This document shows positions 56,001 to 64,000 of a stretch of 64,000 nt of DNA, one piece after another. The translations under genes were made by a program, and so were the position numbers. The notes beneath the pieces were generated by a model. It was given only the letters and a program-made list of their open reading frames with translations. It was not told where the DNA came from and ran no database searches. The stretch is from NCBI RefSeq assembly GCF_014192645.1, contig NZ_JACHYE010000016.1, positions 1 through 64,000 of the forward strand. Reading direction: 5' to 3'. Source of the stretch: Herbaspirillum sp. Sphag64. Lineage in GTDB: Bacteria > Pseudomonadota > Gammaproteobacteria > Burkholderiales > Burkholderiaceae_D. Each line of letters starts with the position of its first letter. The stretch's first letter is position 1.

Positions 56001-56450
56001 ATGGAATGCACAGTGCGCTGGACTGGTCTGTCCGGCATGACTTTTTTGGCTGAAACCGGCTCAGGCCACGTCATCGCAATGGATGGCGCCCCCGATGGTG
56101 GAGGCCGCAACCTGGCGCCACGTCCGATGGAAGTGGTACTACTAGGTACTGGCGGCTGCACCGCTTATGATGTTGTGGTGATTTTGCGCAAGAGCGGACA
56201 AGACATTCGCGGTTGCGAAGTAACGTTAAAGTCGGAACGCGCAGAACAAGATCCCAAGGTATTTACCAAGATTCACTTCCACTTCACGGTGCGCGGCCGC
56301 AACCTCAAACAAAATGTTGTAGAACGTGCGATCAAATTGTCACACGACAAATATTGCTCGGCCTCCATCATGCTGGAGAAAACTGCAGAGATAACACACT
56401 CCTTCGAGATCATTGATGATCTCGCAGACGTCGTCGCGCAGCAACAATAG
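56001..56450 (+). CDS. OsmC family peroxiredoxin-like protein (YhfA type)
   Basis: The 149-aa protein has the two conserved cysteines of the OsmC/Ohr fold (C53 in GTGGCTAYDVVVIL and C119 in HDKYCSAS) and the PRPMEVVLLG segment. The YhfA branch has an uncertain role; thiol-dependent reduction of organic peroxides is the family function. It is convergent with coq7. Confidence 0.9.
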   Translation: MECTVRWTGLSGMTFLAETGSGHVIAMDGAPDGGGRNLAPRPMEVVLLGTGGCTAYDVVVILRKSGQDIRGCEVTLKSERAEQDPKVFTKIHFHFTVRGRNLKQNVVERAIKLSHDKYCSASIMLEKTAEITHSFEIIDDLADVVAQQQ

Positions 56451-56486
56451 TCTTTGCAGGCCGCCGGCCTGCAGATACATACCTGC

Positions 56487-57113
56487 TCAAATACGATATG
56501 CCACAGTGGTCATGACTTTCGACATTGCCTGCATCAGGCCACGCAGAGGCAAAGGCATGTCGGCCGCACCAAGCTCGACAGCCGCTTCGGCGTGCTCGAT
56601 CTCATCCCTGCGCATCTGATCCACAATGGCCCGTGATTTAGCATCCTGCGCAGGCAACTTCTCCAGATGCCCAATCAGGTGCTGTTCGACCTGCCGCTCT
56701 GTCTCTGCAACAAAGCCCAGATTACGCGCATCGCCAACGCGCGCTGCGATTGTGCCAAGCACGTAAGAACCGGCATACCACAAAGGGTTGAGCAAACTGG
56801 TGTGCGAGCCCAGCTCGCGCAATCTGTCTGCGGTCCAGGCGAGATGGTCCTCCTCCTCAATGCCAGCATGAGCAAACTGCTGCTTCAGGGCATCCGACTG
56901 CGCAAATCTCCCCTGCGCATCGTACAACGCTTGGGCGCAAACCTCACCGACATGATTAACACGCATCAGGCCCGCACTGTGACGCTTTTCCGCATCACTC
57001 AACGCCGCTTCGGGTAAGGCAGCGGCGGGGTTGACGCGCGACGCACAAGCGACACCGCTGACAACACGCAGCGCCTTATCCAGTTCAGCGATGATTTGAT
57101 CAACGAATTGCAT
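56487..57113 (-). CDS. coq7: Ubiquinone hydroxylase Coq7 (demethoxyubiquinone monooxygenase)
   Basis: The 208-aa di-iron enzyme hydroxylates the C-6 position of the ubiquinone ring. It shows the carboxylate ligands in [28 protein letters not shown] and [14 protein letters not shown]. Many betaproteobacteria use Coq7 instead of UbiF. It lies downstream of pyrC in the same orientation and complements ubiA at 22.8 kb. Confidence 0.94.
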   Translation of the reverse strand: MQFVDQIIAELDKALRVVSGVACASRVNPAAALPEAALSDAEKRHSAGLMRVNHVGEVCAQALYDAQGRFAQSDALKQQFAHAGIEEEDHLAWTADRLRELGSHTSLLNPLWYAGSYVLGTIAARVGDARNLGFVAETERQVEQHLIGHLEKLPAQDAKSRAIVDQMRRDEIEHAEAAVELGAADMPLPLRGLMQAMSKVMTTVAYRI

Positions 57114-57174
57114 GACAACAGTTCCTCATAAAAATGAACCGGATGAACAGAGTAGGCCAGAATAAGCCTGTGGC

Positions 57175-58209
57175 TCAGACCAGCTTCCACTGCATCGTTT
57201 CACCACCATTAAGTGGCACTACCGTGGTATCCCCCATCGGCAACTCGGCGGGTATTGTCCAGCTCTCACGACGCAGGCTAACTGTGCCCGTATTGCGAGG
57301 CAAGCCGTAAAATGCCGGTCCATTAAAGCTGGCAAAGGCCTCCAGCTTGTCCAGCGCATTCGCCTGCTCAAATGCCTGCGCATACAATTCCAGTGCATGT
57401 AAAGCGGTATAGCAGCCAGCACAACCACAGGCGTGCTCTTTCAACCCCTTGGGATGCGGCGCTGAATCAGTGCCAAGAAAAAATTTGTCACTGCCGGATA
57501 TTGCCGCAGCCACCAATGCCTGACGATGCGTTTCCCGCTTCAGAACTGGCAGACAATAGTAGTGCGGACGAATTCCACCCTTGAAAATCTCGTTGCGGTT
57601 GTAGAGCAGATGATGCGCCGTGATCGTGGCCGCCGTTGGACCCTCTGCACTAGCCACGTAATCAGCCGCATCCTTGGTGGTGATATGTTCAAACACGACC
57701 TTCAAGCCAGGCATATCGCGCCGCAGAGGCTGCATCACACGGTCGATAAAGACAGCTTCCCGATCGAAGATATCGATAGCCGGATCGGTCACTTCGCCAT
57801 GCACCAAAAATGGCATACCGGTTTCCTGCAATACTTCCAACGTCTTGTAGCATTTGCGCAGATCCGTGACACCCGCATCCGAATTGGTCGTAGCGCCCGC
57901 AGGATACAGTTTGACGGCGTGGACAAATCCGCTAGCCTTGGCCTTGCGGATTTCTTCGGGCGGTGTATTGTCGGTCAGATACAGGACCATCAATGGCTCG
58001 AACTGCGCACCGGCTGGCAGCGCAGCCAGAATTCGCTGGCGATAGGCACCCGCCTGCTCGGTGGTAGTGACCGGCGGCTTGAGATTGGGCATGACTATGG
58101 CACGGGCAAACTGATGAACGGTGTGCGGCAACACACTGGCCATGGTGGCGCCATCGCGCAAGTGCAAATGCCAGTCGTCCGGACGGGTGATGGTGACTAC
58201 GTCGCTCAT
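57175..58209 (-). CDS. pyrC: Dihydroorotase
   Basis: PyrC closes carbamoyl aspartate to dihydroorotate in pyrimidine synthesis. The 344-aa class II enzyme starts [20 protein letters not shown] at ATG 58209, with zinc ligands H14 and H16. The carboxylated lysine K100 is in [11 protein letters not shown], and later ligands are in [13 protein letters not shown] and [15 protein letters not shown] precedes the start. A terminator separates it from the glt genes upstream. Confidence 0.97.
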   Translation of the reverse strand: MSDVVTITRPDDWHLHLRDGATMASVLPHTVHQFARAIVMPNLKPPVTTTEQAGAYRQRILAALPAGAQFEPLMVLYLTDNTPPEEIRKAKASGFVHAVKLYPAGATTNSDAGVTDLRKCYKTLEVLQETGMPFLVHGEVTDPAIDIFDREAVFIDRVMQPLRRDMPGLKVVFEHITTKDAADYVASAEGPTAATITAHHLLYNRNEIFKGGIRPHYYCLPVLKRETHRQALVAAAISGSDKFFLGTDSAPHPKGLKEHACGCAGCYTALHALELYAQAFEQANALDKLEAFASFNGPAFYGLPRNTGTVSLRRESWTIPAELPMGDTTVVPLNGGETMQWKLV

Positions 58210-58400
58210 TGCGTTCTCTTTTTCAAAGTAGGAATCAGGTAAGTTGCCTGCATGGCACGCACAATATGGCCGCCAAAGCACTTCATTGTCGACTCCGCAG
58301 TAGGTGCGTGGTTCATTGAAGGCGGTATTTTACCGCAAGGGAGTAAGCTACGATTGCGCCAGATCAAGCACCTGCTTAGCGCATTGCCGCGTTGTTGCCC

Positions 58401-58439
58401 CCATAAAAAAAACCGTCGCGGTTTGCACCGGACGGTTTT
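58401..58439 (-). terminator. Terminator of the glt operon
   Basis: AAAACCGTC (58409-58417) pairs with GACGGTTTT (58431-58439), with an inner CGGT/ACCG stem. The minus strand continues with a run of T residues. It lies about 50 nt after the gltL stop. Confidence 0.9.
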
Positions 58440-58486
58440 GGGCAACAGGCACAAGGGCGCCGTCTCCGGCCTCCCTAACACCCGCT

Positions 58487-59215
58487 TCAATGTGTGATGA
58501 TTTTGGCCAGGAAATCACGGGCTCGCTCCGAGCGCGGCGATGCGAAAAAGTCATCCTTTTTGCAATCTTCGACGACAACACCCTTGTCCATGAAGATGAC
58601 GCGGTTCGCGACCTTGCGTGCAAAGCCCATTTCGTGCGTCACCACCATCATTGTCATACCTTCTTGCGCCAGGCCCACCATGACATCCAACACTTCGTTG
58701 ATCATTTCCGGGTCCAGAGCCGAGGTCGGCTCGTCGAACAACATGGCGATCGGGTCCATCGACAACGCACGCGCGATGGCGACACGCTGTTGTTGACCGC
58801 CGGACAACTGCCCAGGGAACTTGTCCTTTTGTGCAATCAGGCCAACCCGATCAAGGTACTTCAACCCTTTTTCAGTTGCTTCATCCACGCTGCGCCCCAG
58901 CACCTTGACCTGACCGATGGTCAGATTTTCACGAATCGACAGGTGAGGAAACAGTTCAAAATTCTGAAACACCATACCAATGCGCGCACGTAACTTGGAC
59001 AGATTGGTTTTGGGATCACCTACCGATACGCCATCGACAGTGATCGTACCTTTCTGGAACGGCTCCAGACCATTGACGGTCTTGATCAAGGTCGACTTGC
59101 CCGAGCCCGAAGGGCCGCACACCACCACCACATCACCCTTGGCAACGCTCGTGCTGCAATCGGTTAAGACCTGGAAGCTGCCATACCATTTGCTGACATT
59201 GTTAAGTTCAATCAT
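58487..59215 (-). CDS. gltL: Glutamate/aspartate ABC transporter ATP-binding protein
   Basis: The 242-aa ATPase of the polar amino-acid family has Walker A GPSGSGKST, LSGGQQQR, Walker B IAMLFDEPTSALDPEM and VTHEMGFARKVANRVIFMD. It powers GltJK and ends the operon before a strong terminator. Confidence 0.93.
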   Translation of the reverse strand: MIELNNVSKWYGSFQVLTDCSTSVAKGDVVVVCGPSGSGKSTLIKTVNGLEPFQKGTITVDGVSVGDPKTNLSKLRARIGMVFQNFELFPHLSIRENLTIGQVKVLGRSVDEATEKGLKYLDRVGLIAQKDKFPGQLSGGQQQRVAIARALSMDPIAMLFDEPTSALDPEMINEVLDVMVGLAQEGMTMMVVTHEMGFARKVANRVIFMDKGVVVEDCKKDDFFASPRSERARDFLAKIITH

Positions 59216-59273
59216 CTATTTCTCCTAATTCCTGAATACGGTATCGAGGCCGAGCTTTATGTCGGCCATGCTG

Positions 59274-59969
59274 TTAGCGAATAATGGCAATCTTTTGCTG
59301 GAAGCGTTTGACCAACTGCGAAAAGATAAAACTCATCACAAAATAGACCACCGCAACGAAGAGATACATTTCGACCAGACGACTATCGCGCTGCGCAATC
59401 TTGGAGGCGCTAGTGACGAAATCAGGCACCGAGCCCAACACATACACAAGCGACACGTCCTGAAACAGCACAATCGTCTGGGTCATCAAGATCGGCATGA
59501 CATTGCGGAACGCTTGCGGCAGCACCACGTTCCCCATCATTTGCCAATAGTTCATGCCAATTGCATAACCAGCAAAGACCTGGCCTCGCGGAATCGACTG
59601 GATGCCTGAGCGCATGATTTCGCAATAATACGCGGCCTCAAACAAGATGAAGGTGATCAATGCAGACTGAAAAGCACCAACCTGGATGGGCTCGCTAGCA
59701 CCAATAATCCAGGCACCAATGAATGGCACCAGAAAATAGAACCAGAAAATCACCAGCACCAGCGGCACCGAACGAATCAGGTTGACGTAACTCGTTGCTA
59801 TGAACGACAGAGGCTTGTTGCTGGACAGGCGCATCATGGCAAGCAAGGTGCCAATGACGACACCACCAATCATCGCCGAAATGGTCAATATGAGCGTAAA
59901 TTTGAGACCCGTGGTGAGCAGGTAATACCAGGACCGCTCAATGACATTGAAATCGAAATTGGCAAACAT
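59274..59969 (-). CDS. gltK: Glutamate/aspartate ABC transporter permease GltK
   Basis: The 231-aa permease of the HisM/GltK family has about five helices and the EAA-type loop AGYAIGMNYWQMMGNVVLPQAFRN. It starts 3 bp after the gltJ stop, so the two permeases are co-translated. Confidence 0.92.
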   Translation of the reverse strand: MFANFDFNVIERSWYYLLTTGLKFTLILTISAMIGGVVIGTLLAMMRLSSNKPLSFIATSYVNLIRSVPLVLVIFWFYFLVPFIGAWIIGASEPIQVGAFQSALITFILFEAAYYCEIMRSGIQSIPRGQVFAGYAIGMNYWQMMGNVVLPQAFRNVMPILMTQTIVLFQDVSLVYVLGSVPDFVTSASKIAQRDSRLVEMYLFVAVVYFVMSFIFSQLVKRFQQKIAIIR

Positions 59970-59972
59970 GGA

Positions 59973-60722
59973 TTAATGCCCTCCTGTACTGGCACTGCCG
60001 CCGGTGATATAGCCCGGTACTGCAGTGACTTTTTCCAGGACACGCGCAACGATCAGCGCAATGACTGAAATGATAATGTAGATAATGGTCGCACCGGTCA
60101 GCGCCTCGAAGGTCTGGAAAGTGAATTCCCGCATCGAGTAAGTCGCAGCGGTCAACTCAACCAAACCAATGGTCAGCGCCACCGAGCTATTCTTGATGAT
60201 CGCAGCAAACTCGTTCGTGAGTGCCGGGATGATGATACGAAACGCCATTGGCAAGAGCACATAGCGGTAAGTCTGCACCGGCGTCAAGCCGAGTGCTGCT
60301 CCTGCCATACGTTGACCGCGCGGCAAGGCATTGATCCCTGTCGTGACCTGTACTGCAACGCGCGACGAGGTAAAGAATCCCAGCGCTAGAAATGCCGTTA
60401 CGAAGGATGCGTTAGGCAAGCTCTTGAGCCAATCCCCCATCGCAGCTGGCAATAATTCCGGTACAACGAAATACCATAAAAACATCTGTACCAGCAGAGG
60501 AATATTGCGAAACAGTTCCACATAACCATTAGCAAACCGCACAGCCCATGGCTTTTGTGTCGTGCGGATAGTACCAACAATAGTGCCAAGTACCAGCGCC
60601 ATGATCCACGCCAACAATGCAGTGGCGATGGTCCATTTCAATCCGATTAATAGTGTATCGATATAAGGGATACCATCGGGAGACTCCTCCCAGAAGATGC
60701 CCCAGTTCCAGTTATAGTGCAT
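59973..60722 (-). CDS. gltJ: Glutamate/aspartate ABC transporter permease GltJ
   Basis: The 249-aa permease begins MHYNWNWGIFWEESPDGIPYIDTLL, a strong GltJ signature. It has LFRNIPLLVQMFLWYFVVPELLP and the loop GAALGLTPVQTYRYVLLPMAFR. A 298-bp gap with a long hairpin separates it from gltI. Confidence 0.94.
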   Translation of the reverse strand: MHYNWNWGIFWEESPDGIPYIDTLLIGLKWTIATALLAWIMALVLGTIVGTIRTTQKPWAVRFANGYVELFRNIPLLVQMFLWYFVVPELLPAAMGDWLKSLPNASFVTAFLALGFFTSSRVAVQVTTGINALPRGQRMAGAALGLTPVQTYRYVLLPMAFRIIIPALTNEFAAIIKNSSVALTIGLVELTAATYSMREFTFQTFEALTGATIIYIIISVIALIVARVLEKVTAVPGYITGGSASTGGH

Positions 60723-61020
60723 ATATTCCCTCGTCTTCTCATCTCAACTCTTGCGATTAGGACCGCGCTATGCACGCTCCCAGTTTGCCTACGCATGAGT
60801 ACGGCGACACATGGCAGGTCTTGCAGCATTGTTCAGGGTGATGACTCCCCTGGTTGCCAACTAATCTATGTAATTTACTGCCTCACTTGTTACGAGTGAA
60901 ATGTCACTTGTGAAATGTGGCTTGCGACTCTCACACTTGCTTCGCAAATTAAACAAAACGGGGGAAAGTTCCCCCGTTTTGTTTTATATCAGCACAGTAG
61001 TTAAACACTGCGCCTGCAAC
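60723..61020. other. gltI-gltJ intergenic region
   Basis: This gap of 298 bp contains the gltI terminator/attenuator (60952-60983). Near 60885-60925 there are short direct and inverted repeats (GTGAAATGT twice, CACTTGT twice). No protein gene is supported. It could hold a secondary promoter for gltJKL. Confidence 0.5.
60952..60983 (-). terminator. Strong hairpin after gltI (attenuator/terminator)
   Basis: A 15-bp stem runs AACAAAACGGGGGAA against TTCCCCCGTTTTGTT with a 2-nt loop, 38 nt after the gltI stop. On the minus strand it ends in GTTTTGTTTAATTT, a partial U-tail. It probably limits transcription into gltJKL so the binding protein is made in excess. Confidence 0.75.
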
Positions 61021-61968
61021 TTACTTCTTCTTCGAAGACTGCTTTTGCGCCTCAGGCACAGCAGCGTAAGCAGCTGGGTCACCGGAGTCGGTCGGCTTTG
61101 CCAGTACAGCTTGCAGCTGCGGGCTCATCGGCACGTTCAAGTTGACACCCTTTGGTGGAATTGGCGACTGGAACCATTTCGCGTAGATCTTCTTGATATC
61201 GTCGCCCTTGTAGACGTTGATCAGCGCATCGTCAACGACCTTCTTGAACGCTGCATCACCCAATGGCAAAATCAAGCCGTATGGCTCAACAGACAGAGCT
61301 TCGCTCGACACAACGTAATCACCAGGAGCCTTGGAGTTCGCAGCCAGCGAAGAAAGCAAAATATCATCCATCACGAACGCAACTGCACGACCAGTTTCAA
61401 CCATCAGGAATGCTTCTGCATGGTCCTTCGCAGACAGAATATTCATGCCAAGATTGCGCTCTGCATTCAAGGTTGTGATCTGCTTCAGATTGGAAGTACC
61501 GGAAGTCGACACGATAGTCTTACCTTTCAGATCGTCCAGAGTCTTCAGATTCGCGGATTTCTTAGACAGGAATCGATTCGCTGTAACGAACTCAGTCACG
61601 GCAAAGGCAACCTGCTTTTGACGCTCAAGATTATTGGTTGCCGAATCACACGAAATATCAGCTGTACCATTGGCAATCAGCGGGATACGCGTTGCCGAAG
61701 TCACAGGGATCATCTTCACATTCAACGATGTCATACCCAACTTCTTTTGGATGGCAGTTGCAGCCTTCATACACAGATCAATCGAATAACCTTGATACGA
61801 TTGCTTGTCATCCAGATAGGAGAATGGGATCGACGCGTCGCGCACACCCAGTGTCAGAGTGCCAGATTCCTTGATTTTCTTCAGACGACCAGTCAACTCT
61901 TCAGCGTGTGCAGCACCAATCAAGACACTTGCACCCACCAATACTCCTGCCAGCTTAAATAACTTCAT
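61021..61968 (-). CDS. gltI: Glutamate/aspartate periplasmic binding protein GltI
   Basis: The 315-aa family-3 binding protein has a signal peptide (MKLFKLAGVLVGASVLIGAAHA). Its ligand domain carries GTLTLGVRDASIPFSYLDDKQSYQGYSIDLC (in part), the GltI form. GAGGAGG lies before ATG 61968. The C-terminal tail ends in a Lys-rich SSKKK. It leads gltIJKL beside glutamate dehydrogenase. Confidence 0.94.
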   Translation of the reverse strand: MKLFKLAGVLVGASVLIGAAHAEELTGRLKKIKESGTLTLGVRDASIPFSYLDDKQSYQGYSIDLCMKAATAIQKKLGMTSLNVKMIPVTSATRIPLIANGTADISCDSATNNLERQKQVAFAVTEFVTANRFLSKKSANLKTLDDLKGKTIVSTSGTSNLKQITTLNAERNLGMNILSAKDHAEAFLMVETGRAVAFVMDDILLSSLAANSKAPGDYVVSSEALSVEPYGLILPLGDAAFKKVVDDALINVYKGDDIKKIYAKWFQSPIPPKGVNLNVPMSPQLQAVLAKPTDSGDPAAYAAVPEAQKQSSKKK

Positions 61969-62284
61969 GTGACCTCCTCGAAAAATTTCACGTAGTGTAC
62001 CAAAAGCACCTCCTCAACAATAGCCTTCGCTCCTGAAAGAACGCCGTTTGACAGCTAAATTCGGGCCGTATTCGAAAACTCCGCAAATCAGCCTATTTCA
62101 ATTGAAAACCAGCTGTGTCAAAACTGAATAATGACGATCTTTATATCGTTTTTTTTCGAATAACGAGCACCAAAAGTGCAAGTCTTGGACCAAGCTAATG
62201 CGATTCAGTTTTAAAACTCATGAAAATGCTGCAATTTATATTGATTGAGCAATAACCGTACCAGAATTCGCACTTTGGAGGCGT

Positions 62285-62401
62285 ATGACTAGCCCCACCA
62301 AGCCAGAGACAGCATCGATGACAAACAACGACTGCCAAGCAAACTCGCTGCCCGGCTCTGACGGGGTGAAAAATATGAGATTGTGTTTTTGCGTTGTGTA
62401 A
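62285..62401 (+). CDS. Possible small protein, 38 aa (weak)
   Basis: ATG 62285 is preceded by GGAGG at a tight 3-nt spacing. The peptide begins MTSPTKPETASMTNND and ends CFCVV. No homology or membrane segment is recognised. The close spacing and lack of promoter evidence make this only a candidate. Confidence 0.2.
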   Translation: MTSPTKPETASMTNNDCQANSLPGSDGVKNMRLCFCVV

Positions 62402-62502
62402 TCAAGCCTGATCGTCTATGCGATGCATGGCCCAACATGTCTCCTCCATTTACAGCTGCACTCACGCGACACAAGGGGGGACGCATGAGTTTTTCAGTCA
62501 AT

Positions 62503-62544
62503 GAGGACGCGGTCTTCGTTATATTTTTGTGGACCGCCGTCCTC
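62503..62544. terminator. Long hairpin downstream of gdhA
   Basis: GAGGACG plus CGGTC (62503-62514) pair with GACCG plus CGTCCTC (62532-62544), with one bulged C. It lies 20 nt after the gdhA stop. No U-run follows on the minus strand, so termination efficiency is uncertain. Confidence 0.55.
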
Positions 62545-62564
62545 GGTGCAACTAGATCAATGCA

Positions 62565-63860
62565 TCATGGATAGAGACCGCGCATTTCACGGGCTTGCAA
62601 CACACGTGTGCAAGCAACAATAAACGCAGCCGTCCGCAATGACACCTTCTTTTCATCAGCCAGTTGCCACACCGCCGCGAAAGCTTCGCGCATGATGCGT
62701 GTGAGGCGAACATTGATTTCGTCTTCGGTCCAGAAGAAACTGGAGAAGTCCTGCACCCATTCGAAATAACTGACCGTCACACCACCAGCATTGGCAATCA
62801 CATCAGGCACGATCAATACACCCTTATCGCGCAAAATATCGTCTGCTGCAGGGGTCGTAGGACCGTTGGCACCTTCGAGGATGATTTTTGCGCGGATGAC
62901 TCCCGCATTGGCTTCAGTGATTTGCTGCTCGAGTGCAGCAGGCACCAGAATGTCGCAATCGGTAGCCCAGAACTGGGCACGATCCGCGACCTCGTCTGCG
63001 CCCGGGAAGCCGGCAACACTGCCATGCTGAGCAACGTAGGCCTGCAACGCCGGCACATCCAGCCCGCTAGCGCGAACCACGGTAGAGATATGATCCTGCA
63101 CCGCTACTACTTTAGCACCTGCTTCAGCAAACAGACGCGCGGCGATACCACCTACGTTACCAAAACCCTGCACTGCGACACGCGCATCCTTGATATCGAG
63201 ATTACGCTTGGCAGCAGCTTCGCAACCAACCACAAATACCCCGCGACCGGTCGCTTCATGACGTCCCAGGCTGCCGCCCAAAGAAATGGGCTTGCCAGTC
63301 ACGACGCCAGAGGACGTGCTTCCCTGGTTCATGGAATAGGTGTCCATCATCCATGCCATGATCTGCGAGTCAGTATTGACGTCCGGCGCCGGAATATCCT
63401 TGTTAGGGCCAATAATGATGCCAATTTCGCTGGTGTAGCGGCGGGTCACGCGCTGCAATTCGCCGCGGGACAAAGTACGTGGATCCAGGCGAATACCGCC
63501 TTTGGCGCCACCGTAGGGGACATTGACAGCCGCGTTCTTGACGGTCATCCAAGCCGACAATGCCATCACTTCGGACAAGGTCACGTCCTGGTGGAACCGC
63601 ACACCACCCTTACCAGGACCGCGCGAAGTGTTGTGCTGAACGCGGTACCCCTCAAAGTGAGCGATACTGCCGTCATCGCGTTCAATCGGTACATCAACCA
63701 CCAAAATACGCTTTGGACGCTTGAGTGTTTCTACCCAGCGCGCCAACGACCCGAGGTAGGGAGTGACACGATCAATTTGTTCGAGGTAGACGCCCCATGG
63801 ACCGATGCCATGTGGAGTAAGGTAGGAAGGTACTTCGTGCTTGACTGGTTCGTTTGACAT
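62565..63860 (-). CDS. gdhA: Glutamate dehydrogenase
   Basis: The 431-aa enzyme interconverts glutamate and 2-oxoglutarate plus ammonium. It has the Glu/Leu/Phe/Val dehydrogenase signature with the catalytic lysine in [27 protein letters not shown], the dinucleotide motif GFGNVGG and the C-terminal [15 protein letters not shown]. The last motif and the length fit the catabolic, NAD-type GdhA/RocG group; coenzyme specificity is not certain. AAAGGAG lies 10 nt before ATG 63860. It neighbours the glutamate importer. Confidence 0.95.
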   Translation of the reverse strand: MSNEPVKHEVPSYLTPHGIGPWGVYLEQIDRVTPYLGSLARWVETLKRPKRILVVDVPIERDDGSIAHFEGYRVQHNTSRGPGKGGVRFHQDVTLSEVMALSAWMTVKNAAVNVPYGGAKGGIRLDPRTLSRGELQRVTRRYTSEIGIIIGPNKDIPAPDVNTDSQIMAWMMDTYSMNQGSTSSGVVTGKPISLGGSLGRHEATGRGVFVVGCEAAAKRNLDIKDARVAVQGFGNVGGIAARLFAEAGAKVVAVQDHISTVVRASGLDVPALQAYVAQHGSVAGFPGADEVADRAQFWATDCDILVPAALEQQITEANAGVIRAKIILEGANGPTTPAADDILRDKGVLIVPDVIANAGGVTVSYFEWVQDFSSFFWTEDEINVRLTRIMREAFAAVWQLADEKKVSLRTAAFIVACTRVLQAREMRGLYP

Positions 63861-64000
63861 GATGCAATCACTCCTTTGGTTCGCCATGCTTGCGCAAGAT
63901 TGGTCGAGGCCGCCACAAAATGAAAAATGCAATCAAAACTATCGGCAAACTATCCTACTCCTTCAACCGCGAAAAACAGAGAGGACAGCAACTGCCTGTA

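Larger units (their letters stand above)
61969..62564. other. Intergenic region between gltI and gdhA
   Basis: This 596-bp region contains the gltI promoter area, in which TTGACA (minus strand, 62116-62121) lacks a good -10. A weak plus-strand hairpin ACGAT/ATCGT is followed by eight T residues (62134-62156). A 38-codon reading frame lies at 62285-62401 and a gdhA-side hairpin at 62503-62544. No larger gene is supported. Confidence 0.5.

Noticed and set aside
55732..56040. Plus-strand reading frame of about 100 codons near a very strong AAAGGAGG sequence
   Set aside because: The SD-like sequence is simply the complement of the anti-SD loop of the minus-strand small RNA. The frame overlaps the OsmC gene start and its product is unlike known proteins.
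60901..61962. 353-codon frame antisense to gltI
   Set aside because: It overlaps the gltI terminator hairpin and all of gltI, and no recognisable motif is present.
62162..62185. NtrC-like site GCAC-N5-GTGC upstream of gltI
   Set aside because: The NtrC consensus has a 7-bp centre between GCAC and GTGC; this one has 5, and no sigma54 promoter was seen.
62664..63857. 397-codon plus-strand frame fully antisense to glutamate dehydrogenase
   Set aside because: Its existence follows from the codon pattern of gdhA on the other strand; the predicted peptide is His/Arg-rich without domains and lacks a ribosome binding site.

Overview
The window is chromosomal DNA from a betaproteobacterium, most likely order Burkholderiales and family Oxalobacteraceae (Herminiimonas/Janthinobacterium/Collimonas-like). 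That assignment is inferred from gene content and order: recG next to oxyR, dxs-ispA-xseB, rubredoxin divergent from thiD, a Porin_4-type porin, a Coq7-type ubiquinone hydroxylase, and a fused TRAP permease. I see no tRNA, rRNA or CRISPR array. About 52 protein genes are supported, most on the minus strand.

Layout. 1-94: apparent end of an IS3-family (IS150-type) insertion sequence. 120-1481: HipA-like kinase of the YjjJ type, with tandem 12-bp repeats in its promoter. 1.6-5.9 kb: tcdA, secF, secD, yajC. 6.2-10.7 kb: an acyl-CoA synthetase, a porin and a poorly coding tract with one small hypothetical gene; this block splits the usual queA-tgt-yajC-secD-secF string. 10.7-15.1 kb: tgt-queA, divergent from recG, with a LexA-type palindrome between them. 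15.2-18 kb: cytochrome c, oxyR, yfcF and a lone cheD. 18.3-22.6 kb: ugpBAEC glycerol-3-phosphate importer. 22.8-28.3 kb: ubiA, an NlpD-like lipoprotein, proC, yggS, pilT, a glutathione peroxidase and a GST. 28.5-32.9 kb: a TRAP transporter and a lone amino-acid-type binding protein. 32.9-39.3 kb: glcDEF, a LysR regulator and a D-lactate-dehydrogenase-type flavoprotein. 39.5-43.3 kb: cobalamin adenosyltransferase, then dxs, ispA and xseB. 43.6-49.3 kb: a Rieske oxygenase, a DMT exporter, a mercaptopyruvate sulfurtransferase, a CheA/ChpA-like kinase and rubredoxin. 49.4-54.4 kb: thiD, hemL, erpA, bactofilin, a coiled-coil membrane protein and argC. 54.5-58.2 kb: rplM-rpsI, a candidate small RNA, an OsmC protein, coq7 and pyrC. 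58.5-63.9 kb: gltIJKL glutamate/aspartate importer and glutamate dehydrogenase.

Functional themes are housekeeping (secretion, tRNA queuosine, ribosomal proteins, isoprenoid, ubiquinone, heme and Fe-S biogenesis) plus oxidation of small organic acids (glycolate, D-lactate, TRAP substrates, glutamate/aspartate). The glutamate importer beside a glutamate dehydrogenase suggests amino-acid catabolism.

The most interesting object is a candidate ~100-nt small RNA at about 55679-55777 on the minus strand. It has a good sigma70-type promoter and a textbook terminator. Its predicted 21-nt loop carries two CUCCUCC motifs that resemble the anti-Shine-Dalgarno end of 16S rRNA. Other items worth checking are the tandem repeats before the HipA-like gene, three spaced 11-bp repeats before the lone binding protein, the LexA-like box before recG, the repeats bounding the tgt-yajC insertion, and lone chemotaxis-type genes without partners.
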